64,000 nucleotides of DNA from assembly GCF_036289385.1 (NCBI RefSeq), contig NZ_JAYFFH010000001.1, positions 186,001 through 250,000 on the forward strand, read 5' to 3'. This DNA is from Anaerofustis butyriciformans. Its GTDB lineage: Bacteria; Bacillota; Clostridia; Eubacteriales; Anaerofustaceae. Below are positions 38,838 through 48,565 of the stretch, piece after piece. The notes under the pieces are model-generated. The model was not told the DNA's origin. It ran no database searches and saw nothing but the letters and a program-made list of their open reading frames with translations. Positions within the stretch are counted from its first letter, which is position 1. Each line of letters opens with the position of its first letter. A program made the translations under genes and the position numbers.

Positions 38838-40130
38838 ATGATAAGGAATTTAGAAACTAACATATTTAAAATTTTAGGGGTGGAAAGTAAAGAAATCGTT
38901 ATGAGTCGATTTTTTGCAAACTGTATAAAAAAAGATATACGTTTTCTTGATATGATTGCAAAAGAGGCTTATGAAGATTATGAAGAAATAGCGGGTAATG
39001 AAGAATTGGATTTAGAGGGGATAAAGGTCGAGGTTGAAAAGGAACTTAATAAAAAAAATAAGGCAGATATATTTATAACGGTAAAAAAAAAAGATGGAAG
39101 TAAGTATGCTGTCTACTGTATTGAAAACAAAGTCTATTCCTTAGAGGGAAACAATCAGACAGGCAGATATTTAGATTGCATAGAAAACGAAGACGAAGAC
39201 AAAAACGATTATAAAGATTATGAGCATAAATATTATATTTATCTTACAGCAGATAAGTCATTTTATGAACTCACAAGTGATAAATTTAAAAGAGTTTATT
39301 ATTGGCAGCTTAAAAAAATGGGTGATTCACCTTTGGAAGAAGATTTTTTTGATTTATTTGGTAAAAAGAATGCAGAAGAAGTGGAGAAAGAACACGAAAA
39401 AATATTTTCTTCAAATACCATTGAAAATTATATTGAATATTTACTAAAAATGATAAACGGATATTATCCAACTTTTATTCAAAATGATGAAAACATTTAT
39501 GCCTGTTTGGGTAATTACTATAAGAAAAAATTCTGTCAGATTTCACTTCGTGATTTAAAATTTAAAAGTGATTTAATATTGAAAAAAAAGGATGATAATG
39601 GCAGTAATAAATACAAAGAAAACAATGAAGAAAAATTAGAATTTAACATACATTTGGAAGTAGAAGAAGGCAAAACTTTTTTACATTTTGAAACTTATCC
39701 TTATTTTTCAAAGAGAACAATAAAATCAAAATATGCTAATGGTGAAAATTTATATAAAAAATATCAAGATATAAGAAAAAAAATTAAAAATAGTAAAGTT
39801 ATTGAATCTTTAATAGACATAATAAATAATTCTTTAAAGGAAGAAATAATAAAATTTTTAGTAAATGAAAAAAACAAGTTATCAGATGAGGTAATAATAA
39901 AATTACTGGATAATGATATAAAGGAATTATCAAATGCAGATTTGAAAAGGGAAATTACAGATAATATAAAATGTAAAATAGAAGATACAACTCTTACATT
40001 GGTAAAATTTAGTACAGAAAATAATAAGTTAAACTATAAATTATATTTTTACTTTTTGATTTATGTTATAAACTACATAAAGTCAAAAAAAGAAGAAATA
40101 AATAAAATAATTCAGGAAACAGAGCTTTAG
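38838..40130 (+). CDS. PD-(D/E)XK nuclease-family protein (PDDEXK_4 type)
   Basis: A 430-residue protein; ATG at 38838 or GTG at 38835, both served by GAGG at 38825. KADIFITVK followed by YCIENKVYSLEGNNQTGRY is the D...ExK active site with the QxxxY motif of the PDDEXK_4 group. The C-terminal half is Lys/Asp/Asn-rich and helical. Members occur in defence islands and prophages. The last codons overlap a hairpin (40118-40142) that stands just before the terminase start. Confidence 0.7.
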   Translation: MIRNLETNIFKILGVESKEIVMSRFFANCIKKDIRFLDMIAKEAYEDYEEIAGNEELDLEGIKVEVEKELNKKNKADIFITVKKKDGSKYAVYCIENKVYSLEGNNQTGRYLDCIENEDEDKNDYKDYEHKYYIYLTADKSFYELTSDKFKRVYYWQLKKMGDSPLEEDFFDLFGKKNAEEVEKEHEKIFSSNTIENYIEYLLKMINGYYPTFIQNDENIYACLGNYYKKKFCQISLRDLKFKSDLILKKKDDNGSNKYKENNEEKLEFNIHLEVEEGKTFLHFETYPYFSKRTIKSKYANGENLYKKYQDIRKKIKNSKVIESLIDIINNSLKEEIIKFLVNEKNKLSDEVIIKLLDNDIKELSNADLKREITDNIKCKIEDTTLTLVKFSTENNKLNYKLYFYFLIYVINYIKSKKEEINKIIQETEL

Positions 40131-40142
40131 GCTCTGTTTTTA
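40118..40142 (+). terminator. Terminator-like hairpin just upstream of the terminase start
   Basis: AAACAGAGC / GCTCTGTTTTT stem with TTTAG loop. Only 15 bases separate its T run from the terminase ATG at 40158, leaving no room for a promoter, so terminase transcription must read through it. Confidence 0.75.
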
Positions 40143-40157
40143 TATTAGGAGGAAAAA

Positions 40158-40646
40158 ATGGAGAAGAAAAAGGAACTTACAAAAAGACAAAAGGCTTTTG
40201 CCGATGAATATTTAATATCATTAAACGGATATAATGCAGCATTAAAGGCAGGTTACAGCAAGGAATGTGCAGGGAGTATTGCATCGAGAAATCTTAAAAA
40301 CCCCCTTATAAAAGAATATATGAACTCGGTTTTAAATAAGACAAAGTCAGATGATGTGGCAGATATAAAGGAAGTAATGGAATATTTAACATCGGTTATG
40401 AGAAGGGAAGAGATGGAAGATGTTGTAGTGACTTACAAAGAGGAAAAAGTTGATTATAGGGAAGTTGAGCCCGGGGAATTTAAGCAGGTAAAAGAAAAGA
40501 CAGAAACACCTAAAGTAGTTCAAATTCCAACAAAGCTTAGTTATGCCATGAAGGCTGCGGAGTTACTTGGAAAGAGATACGGAGTATTTAAAGACGAAGA
40601 GGATAAGGAAGTAAATAAGACTATTAAGGTTACGCTGACGGATTAA
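40158..40646 (+). CDS. Phage terminase small subunit
   Basis: A 162-residue protein of the terminase_2 family. LTKRQKAFADEYLISLNGYN, AALKAGYS and ASRNLKNPLIKEYM form the N-terminal DNA-binding HTH; SYAMKAAELLGKRYG is the C-terminal signature. It starts the packaging module of many Bacillota phages, where the large subunit follows at once. Here no large subunit follows; a repeat array begins 13 bases after the stop. AGGAGG precedes the ATG. Confidence 0.85.
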   Translation: MEKKKELTKRQKAFADEYLISLNGYNAALKAGYSKECAGSIASRNLKNPLIKEYMNSVLNKTKSDDVADIKEVMEYLTSVMRREEMEDVVVTYKEEKVDYREVEPGEFKQVKEKTETPKVVQIPTKLSYAMKAAELLGKRYGVFKDEEDKEVNKTIKVTLTD

Positions 40647-40659
40647 AGGTTAGTAAGGG

Positions 40660-41300
40660 GCTTTGCCCCTTAAACCCCTTACTTAAGGGCTGTCTGCCCT
40701 TAACAACCCGTATTTAAGGGGTGTTACCCCTTAAGAACCCCACGACTTTTTTACTCGCCTAAAAAAGTCGAATAAAAGGGCGCCACTAGGCGTGGGGTTT
40801 TAGGGTTTCGCTCTAAAGAGCGACCAGTATTTTTCCGAAGCAAAAAATACTGGATAAAATGCTTTCACTCATACGCCGTGAGGGCTTATAACGCACTCGG
40901 ATTTCATGAAAAATCTACCCGATTTTTCCATGAACGAGTGCTACCGCTGCCCCGAGCTGTTTAGGTTATAGTTTTTTTTATAGGGGTGAGATAAATGGAT
41001 AAATAAAGGTGTTGTGTTTTTATTTGTCCTATAGATGTAAAAAAGACACTTCTCGGTGAAGTGCCTTATAACGCATTCAAAAGCTTACTAAAAATACTAC
41101 CCGTATTTTTAGTGCTGGAATGCTACCCCAACCTGCCTTATTATCTGCTTTTATTTAGAAGGGGTAGGACATTGTTGTTAAATGGGAGTTTAGGGTTTGA
41201 ATGGATTTTATGAAAATTTGCAAGTCATGGTGGTAAAATATAAAGTTAATGGTTTCATTACTTTATGTAATGCTGTGGAATATGGTATGTAAATTAAGAT
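40660..41300 (+). repeat. Modular hairpin array (H0 x3, H1a, H1e, H2, H3c, H3d)
   Basis: Three H0 hairpins (ctttg, tgtct, tgttac loops), H1a, part of H2, the tttcgctctaaagagcg junction, H1e, ctttcac H2, H3c, tail, then a gacacttct H2 and H3d (gcattc / gaatgc arms). The tail segment cattgttgttaaatgggagt recurs after Imm1 and Imm2, showing that these arrays were duplicated together with genes. No gene seen. Confidence 0.85.
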
Positions 41301-41516
41301 TATGGATTTTGATGTGGTTTATTGTTAGTTTATTTAATATTTTTTTGAAATGATACTTATTACTATAAAAGTAATTATTTTAGTTTTATTTATTGATGAA
41401 ATAGCAAGTATTATAACTTAAGATTTATCATGACAGTTTTTTGTTGTTAGAATATGATTCATAATATTGGTTTTAGGCAGTAGAATATGATTTAAGTTTG
41501 TAATTAAGTTTGATAA

Positions 41517-41614
41517 TATAATTTTATTTTAGGAGTGTTTTGCTCTTTTTTTATTGCTAGGTTTTATAAAAAAATTAAGTATTTAAGGAGGTAAAAATTT
41601 TGAAAGATACGTAA
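41517..41614 (+). promoter_or_regulatory. Leader of T1: -10, terminator hairpin and mini-ORF
   Basis: TATAAT (41517-41522) is followed by an AGGAG...CTCTTTTTTT hairpin (41531-41552), then a perfect AAGGAGG site (41585-41591) with a four-codon frame TTG-AAA-GAT-ACG-TAA at 41600-41614. The true T1 ribosome site comes later. The whole 41340-41600 segment is similar to 48262-48520 upstream of the small membrane protein, so it is a duplicated leader. Confidence 0.5.
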
Positions 41615-41680
41615 AAATGAAGTTTATTTTAGAAATATAGAAATCAAATTTATTTAAAAATGATAAAAAAGGAGGGAAAA

Positions 41681-43849
41681 ATGAGAAATAAATATATTGA
41701 TGAAATATTAAAAAAATCGGCTGGAACAATTAGTAATTCTATAAAAACAATAAATAAAGAAAGCCTTGAAAAGGCAAGAAGAAATAATAATTGGAATGTA
41801 AATAATAAGGCATATAAAAGTGCAAACAATGTTGCAGGTGCACTTAAATCAGGAGTTAAGAGTGCTTTTAATAATAAAAATTTTAGTAATGGTAATTCTG
41901 GTTCAAGTATTAATACGAAAGACTATGCAAATTCTGATTTTAAAAATAGTGGTTTAAATAAGGGAAGTACTCAATTTAAAGATAATAATATTAAACCATT
42001 TAACCAAATGGGTTTTGAAAATTATTATAATATACAAAAACAAAAAGAACAAAAGGAACAAAAACAAAAAGAAGCGATAAATAAAAGTGTAGCAGATATT
42101 TATAAACAAAGTTATAATTATATAAATAAAGGATTACAAAATAGTGCTAAAATATTAAAACAAAAGAGTGCTCCTATATATTCAAAAAGCGGTTTAAATG
42201 GTAATATGTATAATTCGACAAATAATGACAAAAAAGTCAATACTGACAGCATAGTATATAAAGGGGATAAAAATTTAAAATCCAAAGTCTATACTCAAAA
42301 TTCAAATGTAAATAAGGATTTTATGACTTATCAAAATACATATACTCAAAATAAAAAATTGGGAATGGATTTTATAAATCAAAATAATAATAAAACTTAT
42401 ATAACCTCTTATGACCCAAAAACCATAAGGGAGCCGGAAGAAAAGAAAAACCAAGAATTACAAAACTTAATTTTAAAAAACAGTGGTTTGAATATGGGTG
42501 GTAAAAAAGATTTACATAGTTTAAAGAATCCTACGTTAAGAACCCATATGAGCTTTGATGAATTTCAAAGTAGAAATAAAAATAAGCAGAAAGCAGATTA
42601 TTCTTCTGTTATTAATAATGCAAAGCCTATGAACAGCACCAAAACTTATGCCGAGATTAATAGTGCCCCTAGAAGACCGGGGGATCTTACAAAAAGGTTT
42701 TCGACAGATATATACAATGAAAAAGTATTTGAGCCTTATATACAAAAGAAAAGGGCAGAAGAAGAAATTCAAAAACAAAATAGAGAAAACCTTTATGATA
42801 ATTTTGATAAAGTTGTACAGTCGGCAAAAGGTGCTCCAAGATATGGAGATTTTAGCAAAAAACAGTATTATGGTGAGGCTGGAGGTGCCATAGATGATTA
42901 TATAAGCCGTAAAGTTAGCGAGGAAACAAAGGAATTATTGAAAGAAGAATATGGAGAGCCAGGTGCTGTAAATATTATGCTTGAAAAAAAAGGAGCTGAA
43001 AACTTAGATTTTAGTAATATAGAAGCATTAAAGAAAAATCCTGTTTTAAAAGATGTTGATATTTCTCTTATGCAGAGTATGACAGAAGAAGAAAGAAAAA
43101 TGCTTTATGTTGCAATGAGTGATCATATGGCAGAGGATAAAACTGGATATAATGATGTAATGAAAGCTAAGATTCCTTATGCAATGGCTCTTGTTGTTTC
43201 TGACAGGATAGAGCAAGAGACTCTTGACGATATTGCCACGTATGGTAATGATTATCTTATAAAAATAACTATAGAGGAATCTTTATATAGAAATTTTGAA
43301 GGTGGGTTTCAAACGGGGCGAGTTATGGGCACGAATTTTAATCCCTTTTATAAAAGAGGGCAAAGTGCTGCTTTGGAACGTTTAAAACATGAGGGAACAG
43401 AAGAACAAAAAATCATTATATATGGTTTTGAAGGAGTAGCAGATACTATAACAGATTCTTGTATAGATGCAGGTAATACATCTTTTCCATTAATTGGAAA
43501 GTTTGAAGCTTATAATATTGCTTGGGGAAAATCTTATAGCCATTCTTTGAATTATGATTATTATGATTTAGATATATCTATAAAAGAAGCACAAGATAAA
43601 GCTTTTTATGATGCAAATAAAAGTTTAGCATTAGGAATGATGCCTGATATTGCTGATGCATGGGTTAAATATAATATTTCTGATAATTTGCTTACATATT
43701 TAAATCAAATTGATTATATGGATATGAAGACTATTTTTAAACAGTATGGAATAGATATTGGTAAAGATACTTTATGGTCTACAGTTGTAAATGCTAATAA
43801 TAAAATAAATGAATATATGGCAAATGAAGAAAAAGATAATAAAAAATAA
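41681..43849 (+). CDS. T1: large Asn/Lys-rich protein with variable-type architecture (putative toxin or virion protein)
   Basis: The ATG at 41681 directly follows AAAGGAGGGAAAA; an in-frame ATG at 41660 contains that site and is unlikely. The 722-residue protein has no signal peptide. Residues 1-330 are low-complexity (Asn, Lys, Ser). A middle domain (about 418-480: AENLDF, LKKNPVL, MTEEERKML) is shared with T2. The last 180 residues form a mixed hydrophobic domain (EGVADTITDSCIDAGNTSF, ALGMMPDIADAWVKY) that I do not recognise. It is followed at 43 bp by Imm1 with its own promoter. A toxin role is inferred only from this context; a phage structural or ejection protein is the alternative. Confidence 0.6.
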   Translation: MRNKYIDEILKKSAGTISNSIKTINKESLEKARRNNNWNVNNKAYKSANNVAGALKSGVKSAFNNKNFSNGNSGSSINTKDYANSDFKNSGLNKGSTQFKDNNIKPFNQMGFENYYNIQKQKEQKEQKQKEAINKSVADIYKQSYNYINKGLQNSAKILKQKSAPIYSKSGLNGNMYNSTNNDKKVNTDSIVYKGDKNLKSKVYTQNSNVNKDFMTYQNTYTQNKKLGMDFINQNNNKTYITSYDPKTIREPEEKKNQELQNLILKNSGLNMGGKKDLHSLKNPTLRTHMSFDEFQSRNKNKQKADYSSVINNAKPMNSTKTYAEINSAPRRPGDLTKRFSTDIYNEKVFEPYIQKKRAEEEIQKQNRENLYDNFDKVVQSAKGAPRYGDFSKKQYYGEAGGAIDDYISRKVSEETKELLKEEYGEPGAVNIMLEKKGAENLDFSNIEALKKNPVLKDVDISLMQSMTEEERKMLYVAMSDHMAEDKTGYNDVMKAKIPYAMALVVSDRIEQETLDDIATYGNDYLIKITIEESLYRNFEGGFQTGRVMGTNFNPFYKRGQSAALERLKHEGTEEQKIIIYGFEGVADTITDSCIDAGNTSFPLIGKFEAYNIAWGKSYSHSLNYDYYDLDISIKEAQDKAFYDANKSLALGMMPDIADAWVKYNISDNLLTYLNQIDYMDMKTIFKQYGIDIGKDTLWSTVVNANNKINEYMANEEKDNKK

Positions 43850-43858
43850 TTATTATGA

Positions 43859-43864
43859 TATAAT
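43859..43864 (+). promoter_or_regulatory. Extended -10 of Imm1
   Basis: TGATATAAT at 43856-43864, right after the T1 stop codon, gives Imm1 a promoter of its own; no -35 is needed for extended -10 promoters. Confidence 0.6.
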
Positions 43865-43892
43865 TAAGCTATAAAAATTTCGAGGGAATATT

Positions 43893-45125
43893 ATGAAAAA
43901 ATTTTTAGTGAAAACAGCTTTTAATTTGTTTTTTATATTTTTAATTGCATTGGTAGTTTTAAATAATCCAAATATAATAGAGGATTTATTTTTTGGAGGG
44001 GATATAGATGCAAGTTATTGTAAAAGTATAAAAGTAAATGCAAAGGAAATGTACTGGAATTTTGGAGATGAAGTAGAATATCCTGAGCTTAACGAGTCAA
44101 GAGAGATTTTAAAGAGATTGTTTGGTGAGAATTGGCTGGAAATAGGACATGAAAACATAACAATAGAGCCTACTTTAAATAAACATGATATTAATGACCA
44201 TGAGCCTGGAGAAGATTTTGAAAATGGAGAAGTAACTTTAAAGATATATGCTTACAATTATGGAAAAGTATATAAAAATGCAAAAGAGAAAACCGATAAG
44301 CAGATAAGAGAAAGAAACATAAAAAACAAAAAAGAAAAGAATGATTTGTTAAATAAGAATTTAAAAGAAGAATACAGAAATGTAATGGAAAATGATAAAA
44401 TTACAGAAAATGTAGTATATAAAAATATGTCAGATAAATCTTCAAGCAGAGGGATTGGAGCAAATATGACCGTAGTACCTCTTAAGAAGCAAAATGGTAA
44501 TATGGATTTATATAGTGCACTAACAGGCGGGTTAGTATATGAGATAGAAAAAAATCCATGTGATTATCTTATAGTAAGTGATGAGTTTAAATATTATGAA
44601 GAATTAAAGGGACTTATTGAAGATGTTAAAACCGATATAGTAAAAGGAGATATGCCGAGTGATTACGAAGAAGCAAGGGAGGTTATGTCTGTTTTAGTGG
44701 ATCCTGAAGACGAAACTAAGGAAGAAGAAGATATTGAAATTATAATGGAAAATGTAGGTTTTAGTATAGAAGAAGTTAATAGGGATAAGAAAAAGATAAA
44801 ACTTATATTTGATAGTCCTGATTTTGAGTATATTTATAATCAGGCAATTATAATGACTGAAATTGATATTGATAATGAAAATGATTTAAATGAAAAAGAA
44901 AAAGGAAAAATCTTTACTGAGAAACTTAACGAAATGTATATAAAATTCTACAAAAGCAATAGAGTGAATCCAAAGAAAAAAACGACAATAACTTATGAAA
45001 CCTATTATGACGAAAATGGAGAATGTCACTATAAACTTAATATAGATAATTATTTTTATAGTTATTTCTTTGGGAATTTGGAAAAGGCTGTTGGAAGTGA
45101 AGCTGATTATATGATAATAAAGTAA
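43893..45125 (+). CDS. Imm1: membrane-anchored protein with two NTF2/DUF5105-like domains
   Basis: A 410-residue protein: one N-terminal membrane helix (about 8-24), then an extracytoplasmic part. Domain 1 ends NMDLYSALTGG and contains VTLKIYAYNYGKVYKNAKEK; domain 2 repeats the layout (KIKLIFDSPDFEYIYNQAI ... YYDENGECHYKLNID ... FFGNLEKA). Both resemble NTF2-like DUF5105 domains and the single domain of Imm3-Imm9. GAGGG precedes the ATG. It is nearly identical to Imm2 over its first 260 residues and last 50, but ends at DYMIIK where a repeat array begins, so it seems cut by the array. Proposed immunity role for T1 is inference. Confidence 0.65.
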   Translation: MKKFLVKTAFNLFFIFLIALVVLNNPNIIEDLFFGGDIDASYCKSIKVNAKEMYWNFGDEVEYPELNESREILKRLFGENWLEIGHENITIEPTLNKHDINDHEPGEDFENGEVTLKIYAYNYGKVYKNAKEKTDKQIRERNIKNKKEKNDLLNKNLKEEYRNVMENDKITENVVYKNMSDKSSSRGIGANMTVVPLKKQNGNMDLYSALTGGLVYEIEKNPCDYLIVSDEFKYYEELKGLIEDVKTDIVKGDMPSDYEEAREVMSVLVDPEDETKEEEDIEIIMENVGFSIEEVNRDKKKIKLIFDSPDFEYIYNQAIIMTEIDIDNENDLNEKEKGKIFTEKLNEMYIKFYKSNRVNPKKKTTITYETYYDENGECHYKLNIDNYFYSYFFGNLEKAVGSEADYMIIK

Positions 45126-45126
45126 A

Positions 45127-45960
45127 TTTCGCTCTAAAGAGCGACCAGTATTTTTCCGAAGCAAAAAATACTGGATAAAATGCTTTCACTCATACGCCAT
45201 GAAGGCTTATAACGCACTCGGATTTCATGAAAAATCTACCCGATTTTTCTATGAACGAGTGCTACCGCTACCCCGAGCTGTTTAGGTTATAGTTTTTTTA
45301 TAGGGGTGGGATAAATGGATAAATAAATGGGTTGTGTTTTTATTTGTCCTATAGATGTAAAAAAGACACTTCTTGGCGAAGTGCTTTATAACGCATTCCG
45401 AAGCTTACTAAAAATACTACCCGTATTTTTAGTGCTGGAATGCTACCCCTCCTCACCTAATTTAGTGTTGTATGTAAGTGGGTGGGACATTTTTTATCCA
45501 AATATTTGGATAAAAGGAAACCACTGGGCGTGGAGCCTTTGACGCACTCGGATTTCATGAAAAATCTACCCGATTTTTCTATGAACGAGTGCTGCCGCTG
45601 CCCCGAGCTGTTTAGGTTATAGTTTTTTTATAGGGGTGGGATAAATGGATAAATAAATGGGTTGTGTTTTTATTTGTCCTATAGATGTAAAAAAGACACT
45701 TCTGGGCGAAGTGCCTTATAACGCATTCCAAAGCTTACTAAAAATACTACCCGTATTTTTAGTGCTGGAATGCTACCCCGACCTGCCTTATTATCTGCTT
45801 TTATTTAGAAGGGGTAGGACATTGTTGTTAAATGGGAGTTTAGGGTTTGAATGGTTTATGTTAGTTTGTAGGTCATGGAGGTTAAATGTTAGGTTAGGGG
45901 TTTCGTGATTTTTATGTAAGTGGATTGGATATTATAACATGTAGATTTCTGCTAGAGTTC
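45127..45960 (+). repeat. Modular array with large internal duplications
   Basis: Starts one base after the Imm1 stop with tttcgctctaaagagcg, H1e, ctttcac H2, H3c, tail, gacacttc H2, H3d, tail, H1d with an aaccactgg H2, H3c, tail, a second gacacttc H2 and H3d, and a tail. The block from ggggtgggataaatgg to the end of H3d (about 45303-45450) recurs at about 45636-45780, and related blocks occur at 41000-41120 and 47830-47955. Open frames on either strand here are shadows of the repeats. Confidence 0.85.
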
Positions 45961-46031
45961 TTTTGTTATACAGAATATTTATAAATGCGTAATCATCTTT
46001 TAAGTATTGCTTAGAAGGTGATTTTTTATGT

Positions 46032-46037
46032 TATAAT
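46032..46037 (+). promoter_or_regulatory. Extended -10 of Imm2
   Basis: TGTTATAAT (46029-46037) lies 29 bases before the Imm2 start. Confidence 0.6.
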
Positions 46038-46065
46038 AAAGTCATGAAATAATCGAGGGAATATT

Positions 46066-47370
46066 ATGAAAAAATTTTTAATGAAAACAGCTTTTAATTT
46101 GTTTTTTATATTTTTAATTGCATTGGTAGTTTTAAATAATCCAAATATAATAGAGGATTTATTTTTTGGAGGGGATATAGACGCAAGTTATTGTAAAAGT
46201 ATAAAAGTAAATGCAAAGGAAATGTACTGGAATTTTGGAGATGAAGTAGAATATCCTGAGCTTAACGAGTCAAGAGAGATTTTAAAGAGATTGTTTGGTG
46301 AGAATTGGCTGGAAATAGGACATGAAAACATAACAATAGAGCCTACTTTAAATAAACATGATATTAATGACCATGAGCCTGGAGAAGATTTTGAAAATGG
46401 AGAAGTAACTTTAAAGATATATGCTTACAATTATGGAAAAGTATATAAAAATGCAAAAGAGAAAACCGATAAGCAGATAAAAGAAAAAAACATAAAAAAC
46501 AAAAAAGAAAAGAATGATTTGTTAAATAAGAATTTAAAAGAAGAATACAGAAATGTAATGGAAAAAGATAGAATTACAGAAAATGTAGTATATAAAAATA
46601 TGTCAGATAAATCTTCAAGCAGAGGGATTGGAGCAAATATGACCGTAGTACCTCTTAAGAAGCAAAATGGTAATATGGATTTATATAGTGCACTAACAGG
46701 CGGGTTAGCATATGAGATAGAAAAAAATCCATGTGATTATCTTATAGTAAGTGATGAGTTTAAATATTATGAAGAATTAAAGGGACTTATTGAAGATGTT
46801 AAAACCGATATAGTAAAAGGAGATATGCCGAGTGATTACGAGGCATCAAGGGAGGTTATGTCCACTTTTGCAGATCCTACGGGTGATAAAGAGAAAGATA
46901 TTGAAGTTGCTTTTAGGAGTGTAGGCTTTAGTATAGAGAAAATAGATAGGGATAAGAAAAAAATAAAACTTATATTTGACAGTCCTGATTATGAAAAAAT
47001 TTATAATAGAGCCCTTGAAGAAACCATAAAAGATATTGAAAGTGAAGAAAAATATCTTACGGAAGGAGAAAAGGGAGAAATATTTACTGAAAATCTTTAT
47101 AGAAACTATGTAGATATGTCTACAAAAACCAGAGTAGACCCAAAGAAAAAAACGACAATAACTTATGAAACCTATTATGACGAAAATGGAGAATGTCACT
47201 ATAAACTTAATATAGATAATTATTTTTATAGTTATTTCTTTGGGAATTTGGAAAAGGCTGTTGGAAGTGAAGCTGATTATATGATTTTTGAAAGAGAAAA
47301 GCCACCAGAGAAAAAGAAGGGACCTGATATTGTAAAAGAAATGATGGAAGAAGAGGAGAATAATAAATAA
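46066..47370 (+). CDS. Imm2: membrane-anchored paralogue of Imm1
   Basis: A 434-residue near-copy of Imm1 with the same membrane helix and two NTF2-like domains. Residues 1-258 and the block KKKTTITYETYYDENGECHY onward match Imm1 almost exactly, while the roughly 100 residues between (for example STFADPTGDKEKDIEV) differ clearly, giving a mosaic pattern typical of recombination or diversifying selection. The tail EREKPPEKKKGPDIVKEMME is probably the ancestral C-terminus missing from Imm1. GAGGG precedes the ATG. A repeat array starts at its stop codon. Confidence 0.65.
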   Translation: MKKFLMKTAFNLFFIFLIALVVLNNPNIIEDLFFGGDIDASYCKSIKVNAKEMYWNFGDEVEYPELNESREILKRLFGENWLEIGHENITIEPTLNKHDINDHEPGEDFENGEVTLKIYAYNYGKVYKNAKEKTDKQIKEKNIKNKKEKNDLLNKNLKEEYRNVMEKDRITENVVYKNMSDKSSSRGIGANMTVVPLKKQNGNMDLYSALTGGLAYEIEKNPCDYLIVSDEFKYYEELKGLIEDVKTDIVKGDMPSDYEASREVMSTFADPTGDKEKDIEVAFRSVGFSIEKIDRDKKKIKLIFDSPDYEKIYNRALEETIKDIESEEKYLTEGEKGEIFTENLYRNYVDMSTKTRVDPKKKTTITYETYYDENGECHYKLNIDNYFYSYFFGNLEKAVGSEADYMIFEREKPPEKKKGPDIVKEMMEEEENNK

Positions 47371-48240
47371 GGGGCATCCTCATATTTAAGGGGTGTTACC
47401 CCTTAAGAACCCCACTCTTTTTTTGCTTGTCCAAAAAAAGAGGAAAAAAGGACACTTCTGGGCGTGGAGTTTTAGGGTTTCGCTCTAAAGAGCGACCAGT
47501 ATTTTTCCGAAGCAAAAAATACTGGATAAAATGCTTTCACTCATACGCCGTGAGGGCTTATAACGCATTCCGAAGCTTACTAAAAATACTACCCGTATTT
47601 TTAGTGCTGGAATGCTACCCCGAGCCCATATAATTTAGCGTTGTATGTAAGTGGGTGGGACATTTTTTATCCAAATATTTGGATAAAAGGAAACCACTGG
47701 GCGTGGAGCCTTTGACGCACTCGGATTTCATGAAAAATCTACAAGGTTTTCTATGAACGAGTGCTGCCGCTGCCCCGAGCTAAACATTTAGTTAGTGGTG
47801 TTTATTTTAGGGTGTGGGACATGGTAGAAAAATGTAGGTTGTGTTTTTATTTGTCCTATAGATGTAAAAAGGACACTTCTGGGCGAAGTGCCTTATAACG
47901 CATTCCGAAGCTTACTAAAAATACTACCCGTATTTTTAGTGCTGGAATGCTACCCCGAGCCCATATAATTTAGCGTTGTATGTAAGTGGGTGGGACATTT
48001 TTTATCCAAATATTTGGATAAAAGGAAACCACTGGGCGTGGAGCCTTTGACGCTTTTCGATGTCTCGCAAAATGCTACCCGCATTTTACGGACAGAAAAG
48101 CTACCCCGACCTGCCTTATTATCTGCTTTTATTTAGAATGGGGTAGGACATTGTTGTTAAATGGGAGTTTAGGGTTTGAATGGATTGTATGTAAGTTTGT
48201 AGGTCATGGTGGTTGTTAAATGTTAGGTTAGGGGTTTTTT
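47371..48240 (+). repeat. Modular hairpin array
   Basis: H0 (tgttac), H1b, part of H2, the tttcgctctaaagagcg junction, H1e, ctttcac H2, H3d, tail, H1d, H3c (with a mismatched inner arm, acaagg for acccga), tail, gacacttct H2, H3d, H1d, and an H3a variant, then the cattgttgttaaatgggagt tail. The block gtgggtgggacattttttat to H1d occurs twice here and once after Imm1. No gene seen. Confidence 0.85.
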
Positions 48241-48418
48241 AGTGTTTTATTGTTACTATATTTAAGAATTTTGTAAAATGATACTTATGACTACAAAAGT
48301 ATTTATGCGAGTTTTATTTATTGCTGAAATAGTACATATTTTATAATTTACTATATTAGTTTTAAAGCTAAAATATGATTTGAGTTTGTATTTTAGTTTA
48401 ATAATACATTTTAATTTT

Positions 48419-48517
48419 AGGAGCGTTATGCTCCTTTTTTATTACTCATTTTAAATTTTGTTTACAAAGAGCTTTTTGCTCTTTTTTTATTTTATTTTAA
48501 GGAGGTAAGGTATGTAG
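48419..48517 (+). promoter_or_regulatory. Leader with two terminator hairpins and a start-stop mini-ORF
   Basis: AGGAGC/GCTCCTTTTTT (48419-48440) and AAAGAGC/GCTCTTTTTTT (48466-48488) are two consecutive terminator-like hairpins. A perfect AAGGAGGT (48499-48506) is followed six bases later by ATG-TAG (48512-48517), a minimal start-stop frame. The next gene has its own AAAGGAGG and starts at 48566. The segment is similar to the T1 leader. Confidence 0.55.
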
Positions 48518-48565
48518 AAAAATTTTGAAACAGATTTTAAACATAACAAAAAAAGGAGGAAGAAA

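Noticed and set aside
41681..43849. T1 as the missing large terminase
   Set aside because: No Walker A/B or nuclease motifs of a terminase are present.
45327..45908. Plus-strand open frames in the Imm1-Imm2 array
   Set aside because: Both begin in the same duplicated tail segment and run through H2/H3 hairpins; they are repeat shadows.
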